64,000 nucleotides of DNA from Pseudobdellovibrionaceae bacterium (GCA_947444305.1 CANEZP010000006.1:124001-188000), one strand, 5' to 3'; shown: positions 16,744 through 25,628, counted from the first letter of the stretch. Notes: generated by a model not told the origin, from the letters alone. Numbers and translations are program-made.

Positions 16744-17468
16744 ATCCGGGCTTGAAAAATGCTTTGCGCGCGCTGGAAGTATTCTCGCCCCGGCCGAAAG
16801 CTTTTTCGAAACGCTTTGATGCGTACCTTACAAAACACTGGCTCGTCCCGCCGAACTCACCGTTGCTGCTAAAAGGCTCTTCGTTAAACGCGGCCGACGA
16901 GCGAAAGCTTCTTGCATTCTTCAAAGCCCAGATCGGTAAACATAAGTTTGCGTCGAACGAACCTTACTTTTGTTCTGAGCGCAAAGCGGTCAAGGCGCCG
17001 GGCTGGTCGCTTTCGAATTCCTACCAAGTTTGCGAATGGAACAAGCGGCGGCTACCGGTTTTAAAGGCCGGCTTCAGCTACGTTTGCGGTGATTACTACG
17101 ATAAGAAGTTGGTCGCCGACTCCGAACGCGTTATGCAGGCGGCCTTCAAGACGCCCGCGGGCTTTTTCGAACGCGCGAATTCCACGATCACAACGATGAA
17201 GCCACGAACGAATTTAGTGGTTATTTACAGGCGCGGGAAACCGCTGGCGGCCGGCGCGGTGACTTGGAACAAATCGCACGCCCTCATGTTTAGCGGCTCG
17301 GTAATTCCCCGGCATCAAGGTTCGGGATTGTGGCGGGATCTTTTGGCGTTAAGGCAAGCGCTGACCCCACCGACCGTCGGGACGTGGATGATGACCACGG
17401 CCAATCCGCGCATTCGCTCAAAGGCCGATCGCCACTACGAGATTTCGGTTTTCAAACAGGATCCCTGA
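16740..17468 (+). CDS. GNAT-like acetyltransferase domain protein
   Basis: The C-terminal half matches the GNAT acetyl-CoA site: AAGAVTWNKSHALMFSGSVIPRHQGSGLWRDLLALR, where QGSG sits at the Q/R-x-x-G-x-G/A loop. TWMMTTANPRIRSKADRHYE follows, as in the motif B strand. The N-terminal ~100 residues contain Cys-bearing PYFCSERKAV. It is soluble and starts inside the last codons of the 14656 membrane protein (ATGA overlap), suggesting an acetyltransferase that serves the membrane protein or its product. The substrate is unknown. Confidence 0.6.
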   Translation: MNPGLKNALRALEVFSPRPKAFSKRFDAYLTKHWLVPPNSPLLLKGSSLNAADERKLLAFFKAQIGKHKFASNEPYFCSERKAVKAPGWSLSNSYQVCEWNKRRLPVLKAGFSYVCGDYYDKKLVADSERVMQAAFKTPAGFFERANSTITTMKPRTNLVVIYRRGKPLAAGAVTWNKSHALMFSGSVIPRHQGSGLWRDLLALRQALTPPTVGTWMMTTANPRIRSKADRHYEISVFKQDP

Positions 17469-17513
17469 GGACACGGCTCCCTGGAATACGTTTTGCTGAT
17501 CCTTCCGGTACAA

Positions 17514-18173
17514 ATGTCCAAATCGAATAAGTGCGCGACCGCCCGGCCCTTGCGTGAAATGGTTGCAGCACTATTTATTAGTTTATCTATTCTGCTCAGC
17601 CTTTCGGCAGCGGGCGAGTCTTGCGATCAAAGCCTCTTGCCGAAGTACCAAACGGCCCGCATGGCTTGGCGTTACCACGGTGAGAATTTAGTCCCCCGGC
17701 CCGTGATGAAATGGCTGGGGAAGGATATCCAATACCTCGATAAAGCGGCGGCCGAAAAGCTCGAGGCGATGCACAACGGGCAAGGTTGGGTATACGCTTT
17801 AACCGGTGAGCCGGTACGTGTGCCGGGGGAAGAGCTTTACCTTATCGTCATGGATGCCTTCGGGCGAATCTACATCGGCCTCGAACAAGACGCCGACGGT
17901 CTTCATCATAGCTCAATCACGCGGGGCAGGCCGCTCGCCGCCGCCGGGGTCGTCGCCTTTGATTCGTCGGACAACATTCGTTTATTCACCGACGACACTG
18001 GTCACTATTACCGCTCGTTCAATAAAAAGCCCGGGCTTAATTGGACCAACTTATCGCGCGAACTCGAGTTCCGGGGAATTAACCCGGCAAACATCGTCAA
18101 CTTCACGCACTCCCGTAACCGAAGCCGGCTCAATCTTCGCGATCAAATCAGAATGCGTTTGATCGGCTGGTAG
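17514..18173 (+). CDS. Exported protein with HHSS...SGHY-type domain
   Basis: The start is uncertain: the ATG at 17514 (MSKSNKCATARPLREM) or the ATG at 17559 (MVAALFISLSILLSLSAAGESC) would both give a signal sequence. The C-terminal 100 residues contain LYLIVMDAFGRIYIG, then LHHSSITRGRPLAAAGVV and, 20 residues on, DDTGHYYRSF. From memory, a similar HHSSxxxGxxVxAAGE...SGHY module ends many polymorphic toxin (Rhs-type) proteins; here it is a stand-alone exported protein. A Cys early in the mature part might be a lipid site or disulfide. Function unknown. Confidence 0.55.
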   Translation: MSKSNKCATARPLREMVAALFISLSILLSLSAAGESCDQSLLPKYQTARMAWRYHGENLVPRPVMKWLGKDIQYLDKAAAEKLEAMHNGQGWVYALTGEPVRVPGEELYLIVMDAFGRIYIGLEQDADGLHHSSITRGRPLAAAGVVAFDSSDNIRLFTDDTGHYYRSFNKKPGLNWTNLSRELEFRGINPANIVNFTHSRNRSRLNLRDQIRMRLIGW

Positions 18174-18319
18174 CGATCACTACTTATAGTGAATGAGGGC
18201 TCCGCCTTTAGCTAACGTCTCACATCAATACGTTACGAGCCTTTATTGAGACAAAAATCCCAAAAATCGACCTGCCCAATCTAGCCTTGAGACAGGGTAA
18301 TTATTTTTTGGGGGAAATC

Positions 18320-19573
18320 ATGGTTCAGAGATCCAGACGGGTTCGGATCGCTTCGTCTTTATTAATTCTAAGCACAACGCTAGGCCTTTTCCAAAACTGC
18401 GAAGAATTAAGCGCGGCAAAGGGCCAAACCGCGGCCCGGTCGACCGCCTCCGCTCAAGATACGAACGGTTCTTTCTATCCAAATTCGATAAGGCCCGCGA
18501 ATACAACCGGATCGCCATATCCCGGCTTAGACATCCGCGGCGTTAACGGCGTATCGACGATCCCGGTCGTTCCGACCGATGCACCTTACCCGGATATTTT
18601 TTCAAGCCTAAACGTACAGAACATTGTGACCGGAGCTACGCCGAAGCTTGAGAACTGGATGGTGAATCTCGGTATGTACACCGAAAATCAAGATCCCTCG
18701 GTAACTTCGGTGGGACAGTACATCGGAACCGCAATGGGTCCCGGTAGCGCCCGTCAGTGGACCTTCAACACAAACATGCTTCGCGGCGCCTCCGGCATCA
18801 AAGGCGAATACGGGAAACCAAATATGGTTCCGAAAGAACACGCTTCGATTAATTTCGAATTGGATTATTCAAACGCCGATCAAGATTGTTTTCAATTCCC
18901 GTGTTTCAACGTCGGTTTGTACATTCACAACCAGGGACTCTTTAAATCCAATAACGCCATTTTCTTAGACGCAACGAACTTCAACGGCGATAAGTCTAAA
19001 AAGATGTGGCACGAAGGCCTTACTATGTACGGCCCTAACTTGAACGATTACTCGGATATAAATCTCATCACCAACGCCGAACGTGGTCTTAAAGTTTCCG
19101 GAAACAAAATCTTCGGCATTGAAATCGATGCGTCCGCTAGAAACAACGCAATTTTTATTCACGATCCTCCGGCGAACGAATGGCCCGTCGGCGGGTCGGT
19201 CATCGCGGAGTCCCGAACGGCCTCCGCCGTTAGTGATATCTCTATACTCACTTCGTCCAACGTAGGTCTTTCGGTCGAGGGTACGCATCCGACGGCCGCG
19301 ATTCGTGATAGCTCACGAGCACCCGCCGCTATCTGGCTCAACGGCGAGTATTCGACCGCCGCGATCTCGACACTCAATTCGAAGATCTCTAACAACGTGG
19401 CCATGGTCGTTGCTGCCGGACAGCAGATTTGCTTCTCGGGCTTAAACAATTGCGTTTCGGTCGGCGCCGACGGCAAGATGATTTATTCGGTAAACAACAC
19501 GCAAGTGTTTACGGTCGATCAGCAAGGTAATGCCACCTTCAAAGGCACCGTTAAAGGAAGTAACATACCGTAG
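18320..19573 (+). CDS. FQNC lipoprotein with tail-fibre-like C-terminus, 417 aa
   Basis: The ATG at 18320 follows a GGGGGAAATC SD; the track start 33 bases upstream is too early. The lipoprotein signal ends LSTTLGLFQNCEE. The mature protein is rich in Ser/Asn/Gly, with beta-strand repeats such as INFELDYSNADQDCFQFPCFNVGLYIHNQG. The C-terminus, CVSVGADGKMIYSVNNTQVFTVDQQGNATFKG, resembles the beta-stranded ends of phage tail fibres and trimeric surface adhesins. It is likely exposed on the cell surface. No enzyme motif is seen. Confidence 0.6.
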   Translation: MVQRSRRVRIASSLLILSTTLGLFQNCEELSAAKGQTAARSTASAQDTNGSFYPNSIRPANTTGSPYPGLDIRGVNGVSTIPVVPTDAPYPDIFSSLNVQNIVTGATPKLENWMVNLGMYTENQDPSVTSVGQYIGTAMGPGSARQWTFNTNMLRGASGIKGEYGKPNMVPKEHASINFELDYSNADQDCFQFPCFNVGLYIHNQGLFKSNNAIFLDATNFNGDKSKKMWHEGLTMYGPNLNDYSDINLITNAERGLKVSGNKIFGIEIDASARNNAIFIHDPPANEWPVGGSVIAESRTASAVSDISILTSSNVGLSVEGTHPTAAIRDSSRAPAAIWLNGEYSTAAISTLNSKISNNVAMVVAAGQQICFSGLNNCVSVGADGKMIYSVNNTQVFTVDQQGNATFKGTVKGSNIP

Positions 19574-19610
19574 GCGTGGGTTGTCGAGATCACATCGAAA
19601 AGTGAAAACC

Positions 19611-19631
19611 GAAGCGAAAACGAATCGCTTC
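19611..19631. terminator. Hairpin between converging genes
   Basis: GAAGCGA-AAACGAA-TCGCTTC is a 7-bp perfect stem between the stop of the FQNC lipoprotein and the stop of the converging 19649 gene. It has no long T-tract but may serve as a bidirectional terminator. Confidence 0.4.
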
Positions 19632-19648
19632 GCCTCGGTCAATTGCCG

Positions 19649-20080
19649 TTAGTTTTTCAAAGTGTCGCGCATGATCTTTGCGGCTCTCGATTCGGGATCT
19701 TTCTGCAAAGATTTTTTTGACCAAACGCGAGCCTCGGCCATGCGTCCTAGCTCTTTGAGCGAAAAAGCGTACATGGCCATCATGTCGGCTTCGTCCCCGC
19801 CCAAAATAAAATATCGTTCAAAATTCTGGGCCGCTTCGGCGTGCTCGTTGCGCTCGGACTGCATTAGCGCCATCTCTTTGATCGTCGGCTTGGTCATGGT
19901 GTTCACGCCCGCGACGACCGGCGTAGGCACACTGTAAGACAAACCTTTCAGCGCGAGCAGCGGAACCACGACTAAACCGATGAACGTCGCGAGATAAATC
20001 GCCGGCCATTTTAATCGGTTTTTCTTTTCGGGGATAATTGCGTAACCGGGATATTTCGCTTCGAATTTGTTCTTTGCCAT
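19649..20080 (-). CDS. Membrane-anchored TPR-like protein, 143 aa
   Basis: An N-terminal cytosolic segment is followed by one membrane helix (WPAIYLATFIGLVVVPLLALKGL). The remainder carries helices typical of TPR repeats: EHAEAAQNFERYFILGGDEADMMAMYAFSLKELGRMAEARVWSKKSLQKDP. One helix pair is complete, so it is a short TPR scaffold facing the periplasm. Partners unknown. Confidence 0.65.
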   Translation of the reverse strand: MAKNKFEAKYPGYAIIPEKKNRLKWPAIYLATFIGLVVVPLLALKGLSYSVPTPVVAGVNTMTKPTIKEMALMQSERNEHAEAAQNFERYFILGGDEADMMAMYAFSLKELGRMAEARVWSKKSLQKDPESRAAKIMRDTLKN

Positions 20081-20168
20081 GTGTCCTCTTTCGGACTCTT
20101 GTATCGCATCGAACGGGCAAAAAATAGAGGTGAGTAAAATTTGTTGAGTTGTCTAAACTCAGACGTCT

Positions 20169-20462
20169 CTACCGTTTCGAACCACGCACGACGTACCAAG
20201 TGCCCGGAAGCTTCATCGCCCGGTCATGCGGGCCTACTACGATAAAGTTTCGTGAGCTTAGAATCCAAGTGTCGGTGACGAGTTCTTCACCGGCTTCGAG
20301 CGTCGCGGGAGGTTTGACGCCGATCAATTCGGTCGGACCGTGCTTCGTCGACGCTAAGATCTCAACTTCACCGAGCGACACTCCATTCATCGAGCGGCTG
20401 GCGAGGATGATTCGTGCGGGTTTGCCGGTGGGCTTGCTGTCGGAAGGGTCGTCGTTTGTCAT
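20169..20462 (-). CDS. Hypothetical protein, 97 aa
   Basis: Soluble, with a flexible N-terminus and beta strands (PARIILASRSMNGVSLGEVEILAS and TWILSSRNFIVVGPHDRAM). It ends YVVRGSKR. No signal peptide or known motif. Start is the ATG at 20462. Confidence 0.5.
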   Translation of the reverse strand: MTNDDPSDSKPTGKPARIILASRSMNGVSLGEVEILASTKHGPTELIGVKPPATLEAGEELVTDTWILSSRNFIVVGPHDRAMKLPGTWYVVRGSKR

Positions 20463-20655
20463 TTTAGTTTCTTTCGGGAGGTTTGGGCGTTAGTAACGCG
20501 GCTTTTCTTTTCTGGGATTTAAACGGTGCGTGGTTTGGTGTCTCGGGGGAAAAGGGGACGAAAATCGAGAATCGAAAATTGAGGGCCAAATTTGCTTTTG
20601 GGCTTTGCTTTGGTCCCCGTTTTTCTGATTTTTGATTCTCTATATTCCATTTTCG

Positions 20656-20673
20656 AATTTGCGTGAGCAAATT
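20656..20673 (-). terminator. Hairpin abutting tRNA-Ser(GCT)
   Basis: AATTTGC-GTGA-GCAAATT forms a 7-bp stem immediately after the encoded CCA on the minus strand. Beyond it, 20553-20655 is AT-rich with repeated GAGAAT/GAAAAT words related to those beside tRNA-Ser(CGA). Confidence 0.45.
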
Positions 20674-20766
20674 TGGCGGAGAGGGGGGGATTCGAACCCC
20701 CGTTACAGGTGTTAGCCCGTAGACGGTTTAGCAAACCGTTGGTTTAAGCCACTCACCCACCTCTCC
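20674..20766 (-). tRNA. tRNA-Ser (GCT)
   Basis: On the minus strand the acceptor stem GGAGAGG pairs with CCTCTCC, followed by discriminator G and encoded CCA. The anticodon loop TTGCTAA gives anticodon GCT. A long variable arm (CTACGGGCTAACACCTGTA) and the T arm GGGGGTTCGAATCCCCC complete a class II serine tRNA. Confidence 0.95.
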
Positions 20767-20899
20767 AGCGGGATATAAGACTATGAAAGATCGAAACTGC
20801 CACAGCGACTTATTAAATTCAAGTGTCCGGAACCCCTAAAGATACTTGCTTTCAATGCGGGTTGTGTCTAAAACCTCAAGTTCCCACAAGGGATAAGGT

Positions 20900-20976
20900 G
20901 CGCTCGTAGCTCAGTTGGATAGAGTACTTGACTACGAATCAAGTGGTCGGAGGTTCAAATCCTTCCGGGCGCGCCA
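20900..20976 (+). tRNA. tRNA-Arg (ACG)
   Basis: GCGCTCG pairs with CGGGCGC (one G-T wobble), with discriminator G and encoded CCA. The D arm TAGCTCAGTTGGATAGA, anticodon loop CTACGAA (ACG, wobble adenosine read as inosine) and T arm GGAGGTTCAAATCCTTCC are standard for tRNA-Arg. Its 3' end is partially duplicated about 100 bp downstream (see repeat). Confidence 0.95.
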
Positions 20977-21082
20977 ACTTTACTTTAAATTCCTAAAAAA
21001 AATTGATCTTCGAATATTAGCTGAAATGACTTCCGGAAAAGCCCGGAAGGATTTGAAGCGAGGGCGCAGGCGCGCCAACTTT
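20965..21082. repeat. Duplicated tRNA-Arg 3' end fragments
   Basis: The 14-mer GGCGCGCCAACTTT at the tRNA 3' end (20968-20981) recurs exactly at 21069-21082. Between them, GCCCGGAAGGATTTGAA (21041-21057) is the exact reverse complement of the T-arm word TTCAAATCCTTCCGGGC. The ~100 bp unit thus holds one direct and one inverted copy of tRNA-Arg sequence. This looks like a scar of integration or of template switching. No integrase is present. Confidence 0.6.
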
Positions 21083-21100
21083 CCATCGAATTCCGACGAC

Positions 21101-23779
21101 TTACGCCTTTACCCAGCGCCCGATCGTCTCGAGCAAAACCTTTTTCTTCAGCGGTTTGGCGAGGTAATCGTCCATCCCGGCATCCAGGCACTGTTGCCTG
21201 TCCCCTTCCATTGCGTTTGCGGTGATCGCGACGATGGGGGTATGCGTTCCGTTGGAATTTTCGTATTTGCGTATCAAACGCGCCGCTTCGAGGCCGCCCA
21301 TGACCGGCATCTGGCAATCCATGAGGATCAGATCGTACGCGTGCGCCTGGCATTTTTCGTAAGCCTGCACCCCGTTGACCGCGTAATCGACGTCGAAAGT
21401 TTGGCCGAATAGGAAGCTGGTCACCACGCGGCGATTCACGTCGTTGTCTTCCACCAGAAGAATGCGTTTTTTGAGATCTAAATTCGCCGGAGAATTCACC
21501 CCGGGATCCGCATCGCTCGACTTCACTTCGGGATCGGCGGCAGCGTCGAAAACCTCGATTTCTCCAACTCCGCACGGGATCTCGAACCAAAATTCGGAAC
21601 CTTTGCCCAGTTCGGAAGACATGCCGATCTTACCCTTCATCAATTCCACTAACTTTTTGGAAATAGCGAGGCCAAGACCGGTTCCGCCGTAGCGCTTTGT
21701 CGTTGAAGCATCGCCCTGGGTAAAGTTCCGGAACAGCAGTTCCTGAATTTCGGAAGAAATGCCGACCCCGCTATCTTTGACGGTGACGCGTACACCGCCG
21801 TAGCTTTGCCAATTCACCGAAACGTCGACGCCGCCCTTCTCGGTGAATTTCAAAGCGTTACCGATGAGATTATTGACGACCTGCTTGATGCGAAAAGCAT
21901 CCACGCTTACGAACGGAGGTATCTGACGGTCGATGTTGACGTTCAGGTGAACGTTGATCTGCTCGGCGTTCTTGCGGTGGGAATCGGCGGCTTCGTTCAT
22001 CAATTGCGCGAGATCGGTGGACTGCAAAACGGATTGAACTTCGCCCGCTTCGATTTTCGCTAAATCTAGAACGTTGTTGATCATACCGATCAACACTTCC
22101 GAGGAATGCAAAAGTACTTTCAGATATTCCCGTTGATCTTTATCGAGTTTTGTATTTTCGAGAATTTCGGCCATGCCGATGATGCCGTTGAGCGGCGTGC
22201 GGATTTCATGACTCATGTTCGCGAGAAATTCGCCCTTGAGACGCGACGATTCTAATGCCGCGGATTCACGCGCCATTAATTCAGATTGTGCCGCTTCGAA
22301 TTGTTTCATGCGGGTAAGGTCGTGACTAAGGCCGAGCACACCCGTCTGTTTACCCTGCTTGTCGTACAAAGGCGTCGTCACCGTCTGGAAATACGAATCG
22401 CCGATGTAGCCTTCGTACGTATCGTTCAGGCCGCGTAGCGAACGTCGAATCCCCTCGATGCAACGGGGGGCGTGCATGTACCGTTCGAAAATACTTTCGC
22501 CCACGATCGAAGGGCGACCTTGCGAGATGGCTTCGCGAGCCGCGCCGGCGGAATACGTGAACTCACCCGCCATGTTCACGCTGAACACGACAACGGGAGC
22601 GTTTTGCATGATGGTATCCATGCGTTGCTCGACGACGCGCAATTCTTCTTCGATCATCTTGTGATCTTGAATATCCGTCGCCGTCGCGAACCAGCGGTCG
22701 ACCTGACCTTGCTCATTATGCACGGGCGCCGCCCGGGCGAGTAGCCAACGGTAGTCCTCGGTACCTTGCCATTTCAGGCGGAATTGCACTTCGAGTAGTG
22801 AAGCATTGTGTTGGCAACGAATCCACTCGTTATGAATGTGCGCCCGATCATCGGGGTGCACGAGCTTGAGATTCAATTCTAGACCGCGCTTGGTTTGGAT
22901 TAAATAATTGGCAAAGCGGGCATTAGAGAAAAGAACCTGACCGTTGTCGTTCAAGGTGCAAACCATTTGCGGCATCGCTTCGGCCAAATGGCTCATCTCG
23001 GCGGCGAGTTTTTTCGCGACGGCATTGTGTTCCGAATCGGCGATCGCTTTTTTATGATCGGTGATGTCCTCGCAAAGTACGATCAAGTACTCGGGATTGT
23101 TGTTCGCATCGTATATCGGAATTTTATGCGTGCGAAGAGTGCGAAGCCCAAGGTGGTTCGTGATCGGCTCTTCGGGGATTTCTAAAATCTTCCCGCTCGC
23201 CAACGCTTCGAGATCTTTTTGCCGGAAAAATTTAGCTTCGTCGGGGCTGAACAAATCAAAATCCGTGCGGCCAAGCGCGTCCGTCGCTTTCACCCCGAAA
23301 AGTTCTTCGGCTTGTTTGTTCCAGATTGTGTACTCGAAGTTGGAACTGGCTTTTTTCGAAATGACCGACATCGGTAAGCCTTCGAGGATGGTCATCAAAC
23401 CACCGTCGTGACTTCGGGGTAAGCGCTGCGCGCTTTCGTTGCGCAAGAGTCCTTCGCTCACGTTGGCGAAGGATTTAATATTAGCGCGATTGGCGTCCGT
23501 AAAAGTCCGCCCGCCGGTGTCGTGCACGCTAAGGATACCGATGACCAAGCCCTCGCGGTCACGCAGAGGTACGCCGTAAAATGCGTGGTTGTCGTCGATC
23601 GATTCGAAAGCTTGGCTCGCGTTCAAAACTTTTTGCCAAAGTAGCGTCGGGGTAAGATCCGCGGAACCGTGCGCCCAGCGCGTGCTCAACCGGCCTTCTT
23701 TGATTAAGGTAATCCGCGCCGAGCGGCAGCCGACGCCGTCCACGACTAACTGCAAAAGGTCGGCAAAATGGGTATCCAT
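21101..23779 (-). CDS. Hybrid sensor histidine kinase (GAF-PAS-PAS-PAS-HisKA-HATPase-REC)
   Basis: The start is the ATG at 23779, preceded by GGGAG; the track start is a TTG nine codons upstream. Domains by residue: GAF about 1-120 (GVPLRDREGLVIGILSVHD), three PAS domains about 130-245, 260-375 and 385-495 (each ending CEDITD, ATDIQD, SHDLTRM), then HisKA with phospho-His 524 in NMSHEIRTPLNG. The HATPase N box is NLIGNALKFTEKGG with G boxes DSGVGIS and GGTGLGLAI. A REC domain with Asp 821 (LILMDCQMPVMGG) is at the C-terminus. No transmembrane helix, so it senses cytosolic signals. Its phosphorelay partner is likely the divergent Hpt protein at 23915. Confidence 0.9.
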   Translation of the reverse strand: MDTHFADLLQLVVDGVGCRSARITLIKEGRLSTRWAHGSADLTPTLLWQKVLNASQAFESIDDNHAFYGVPLRDREGLVIGILSVHDTGGRTFTDANRANIKSFANVSEGLLRNESAQRLPRSHDGGLMTILEGLPMSVISKKASSNFEYTIWNKQAEELFGVKATDALGRTDFDLFSPDEAKFFRQKDLEALASGKILEIPEEPITNHLGLRTLRTHKIPIYDANNNPEYLIVLCEDITDHKKAIADSEHNAVAKKLAAEMSHLAEAMPQMVCTLNDNGQVLFSNARFANYLIQTKRGLELNLKLVHPDDRAHIHNEWIRCQHNASLLEVQFRLKWQGTEDYRWLLARAAPVHNEQGQVDRWFATATDIQDHKMIEEELRVVEQRMDTIMQNAPVVVFSVNMAGEFTYSAGAAREAISQGRPSIVGESIFERYMHAPRCIEGIRRSLRGLNDTYEGYIGDSYFQTVTTPLYDKQGKQTGVLGLSHDLTRMKQFEAAQSELMARESAALESSRLKGEFLANMSHEIRTPLNGIIGMAEILENTKLDKDQREYLKVLLHSSEVLIGMINNVLDLAKIEAGEVQSVLQSTDLAQLMNEAADSHRKNAEQINVHLNVNIDRQIPPFVSVDAFRIKQVVNNLIGNALKFTEKGGVDVSVNWQSYGGVRVTVKDSGVGISSEIQELLFRNFTQGDASTTKRYGGTGLGLAISKKLVELMKGKIGMSSELGKGSEFWFEIPCGVGEIEVFDAAADPEVKSSDADPGVNSPANLDLKKRILLVEDNDVNRRVVTSFLFGQTFDVDYAVNGVQAYEKCQAHAYDLILMDCQMPVMGGLEAARLIRKYENSNGTHTPIVAITANAMEGDRQQCLDAGMDDYLAKPLKKKVLLETIGRWVKA

Positions 23780-23914
23780 AAACGTGCTCCCGGGGCTCTG
23801 GCCCAAGGACTTGTCGGTTACCTAAGTATCTGACTTAACTGCCATATCGAAACGAGCCGATCAAGATTACTTGATCCCCCTTGTCTAGTCCTAGGCCTTG
23901 GCCGATGAGGAGTT

Positions 23915-24289
23915 ATGGCAAATTCCGAGCGTTTTTTAGCGGCTGATTTGGGTGATCTTCTTGAACTCGAAAATACGGGTGCGACCGGCCTTATCGCCGA
24001 TCTGATCACCGACTTTCGCGGTCAACTCGATGAGTACCTAAATGGGATCGAAGACGCCCAAAAAGCGGCGAACTTCGCGTTGCTTAAACGTCACTCCCAT
24101 TCGTTAAAATCGAGCACGCGGGTCCTGGGCCTTCGTGCCTCGAGCTTGATCTGCGAAGAGATCGAAAAAATGGCCGACGCCGGCGCGATGGATCCGAAAA
24201 ATCTCGAAAAATTAAAGGGTGAGATTTACCCCGCACTCAATGAGCTCGCCGGCTTTGAAGAGAAGCGCAAAAAATCCTTAGTCGCCTAA
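23915..24289 (+). CDS. Hpt phosphotransfer protein
   Basis: This 124-residue helical protein has the Hpt motif with phospho-His in LKRHSHSLKSSTRVLGL. A GAGGAG SD precedes the ATG. It is transcribed divergently from the hybrid kinase across 135 bp. Together they should form a His-Asp-His relay: kinase REC to Hpt His to an unseen output regulator elsewhere. No response regulator with an output domain is present in this window. Confidence 0.85.
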   Translation: MANSERFLAADLGDLLELENTGATGLIADLITDFRGQLDEYLNGIEDAQKAANFALLKRHSHSLKSSTRVLGLRASSLICEEIEKMADAGAMDPKNLEKLKGEIYPALNELAGFEEKRKKSLVA

Positions 24290-24331
24290 AAAGATTGACC
24301 TCGCGGGGCGCCTGCGCGACGTTCCGCCCCT

Positions 24332-25063
24332 ATGAAAAAGTTCTTCGCTTTGGTTTTGCTCCCGTGTTCGATCGTAGCCGTAGCGGCGGTAATGACCGAC
24401 TCCCCCAAGCCTGAATTTCGCGAATACCTGACGATCGCGGTCGATAAAATCCAAGTCGAAAACACCTCCGGCAAAATCACGATTACGCCCGTCACGATCA
24501 ACAAAGTTGAAATCTGGGCGACCAAACGCAAATTCTCCGAGTCCTGTGTTTTTTCAACCGAGAAATCCGACTACTCCGAAATTCTCGTAAAGGTTGCGCG
24601 CAACGCCGGCGACGAATGCGAAGTTGATCTAGAGCTAAAAGTCCCGAAGGAAGCCGCGCTCAACATCGTATCGGGTTCGGGCGACGTCAGCATCGACGGC
24701 AGCGAAGGCAAATTGAACTTTAACATCGGCAGCGGCTCTCTCGTCGCCAACGGCAAATTCAAAAAAGTCGACGGCAAATCCGGCAACGGTTCGGTTGAAA
24801 TCAACGGGCTTACGACGGGCGGTAATCTCAGCGTCGGCAGCGGCTCGGTTCAACTGCGCTACCTTGAATACCCCACCGGCCGCCTCGAAGTGAAAACCGG
24901 TGCCGGCAGCGCCGACATCGCTTTTCCGAAGGGCAGCAAAATCACCGCATCACTCGACACCGGCAGCGGAAAGATCGAGAATGAACTCGGTTCGAGCGGT
25001 TCCGCCGATTTCGGTTTGACCGTAAAAACGGGCAGCGGCGATTTAAAAGTAAAGGCGTATTGA
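24332..25063 (+). CDS. DUF4097-like exported beta-helix protein
   Basis: A signal-like N-terminus (MKKFFALVLLPCSIVAVAAV) precedes repeating beta strands rich in SGSG: IVSGSGDVSIDGSEGKLNFNIGSGSLVANG, KSGNGSVEIN, LSVGSGSVQLRY and VKTGAGSADI. This is the DUF4097 single-sheet repeat fold found in exported putative adhesins. The next gene starts at the following base, so they are co-expressed. Location: periplasm or surface. Confidence 0.8.
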   Translation: MKKFFALVLLPCSIVAVAAVMTDSPKPEFREYLTIAVDKIQVENTSGKITITPVTINKVEIWATKRKFSESCVFSTEKSDYSEILVKVARNAGDECEVDLELKVPKEAALNIVSGSGDVSIDGSEGKLNFNIGSGSLVANGKFKKVDGKSGNGSVEINGLTTGGNLSVGSGSVQLRYLEYPTGRLEVKTGAGSADIAFPKGSKITASLDTGSGKIENELGSSGSADFGLTVKTGSGDLKVKAY

Positions 25064-25567
25064 TTGGGTCCGAAAGTAGGATTTTATTATTGGGTGCGCG
25101 TCGGCGTCATGATCCTCTCGCTCGTCGGCAGCATTATGCTGATGCGCAAACTGAATAAACCCGGCGCCCTTGGCGGCGGCGTCGCGGCTTCGGAAGACAT
25201 TGACCTCTGTCCCACCCGCGTTTCGTCCGTAAGCATGATTGGCCGCTTCGCCATCAAGCAAGACGGCATGGATTGGTTTCGCACCGGCGATGCCGCGGGC
25301 CGTACCGAACTCGATCCCGTCGCGGTTGAAAAATGGTTCGGCTCTTTTTGCCGCGTAAAAGCCGCGAAGCAAGAATCGAACGAAAACGCCACCCCGCTCG
25401 TCACCATAGCGTATGTCTCGGGCCTACCGATGACGCTCTTGATGAACCCAGACGGGGTCTTCTCCTTGAACGGCGCACATTTCCGCTCTTTAGAATTGGC
25501 GCAAGGAATCACCGCGCTCGAGACTCTCCCGGCCGTGACCAAACCGGGCGAAAACAAGAATCCATAG
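25064..25567 (+). CDS. Membrane-anchored hypothetical protein, 167 aa
   Basis: Starts with a TTG at 25064, right after the stop of the DUF4097 gene. The ATG at 25109 is an alternative. The N-terminal helix WVRVGVMILSLVGSIMLM anchors the protein. The rest is soluble, with two Cys (DIDLCPTRV and GSFCRVKAA) and a TPLVTIAYVSGLPMTLLM strand block. Family not recognised; tight spacing suggests it works with the DUF4097 protein. Confidence 0.6.
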   Translation: MGPKVGFYYWVRVGVMILSLVGSIMLMRKLNKPGALGGGVAASEDIDLCPTRVSSVSMIGRFAIKQDGMDWFRTGDAAGRTELDPVAVEKWFGSFCRVKAAKQESNENATPLVTIAYVSGLPMTLLMNPDGVFSLNGAHFRSLELAQGITALETLPAVTKPGENKNP

Positions 25568-25628
25568 CCCCCGGCCCGCCTAACGATTGACAACCAGTGC
25601 GGCGTTCTTTAATCATTATTGTTCATGT

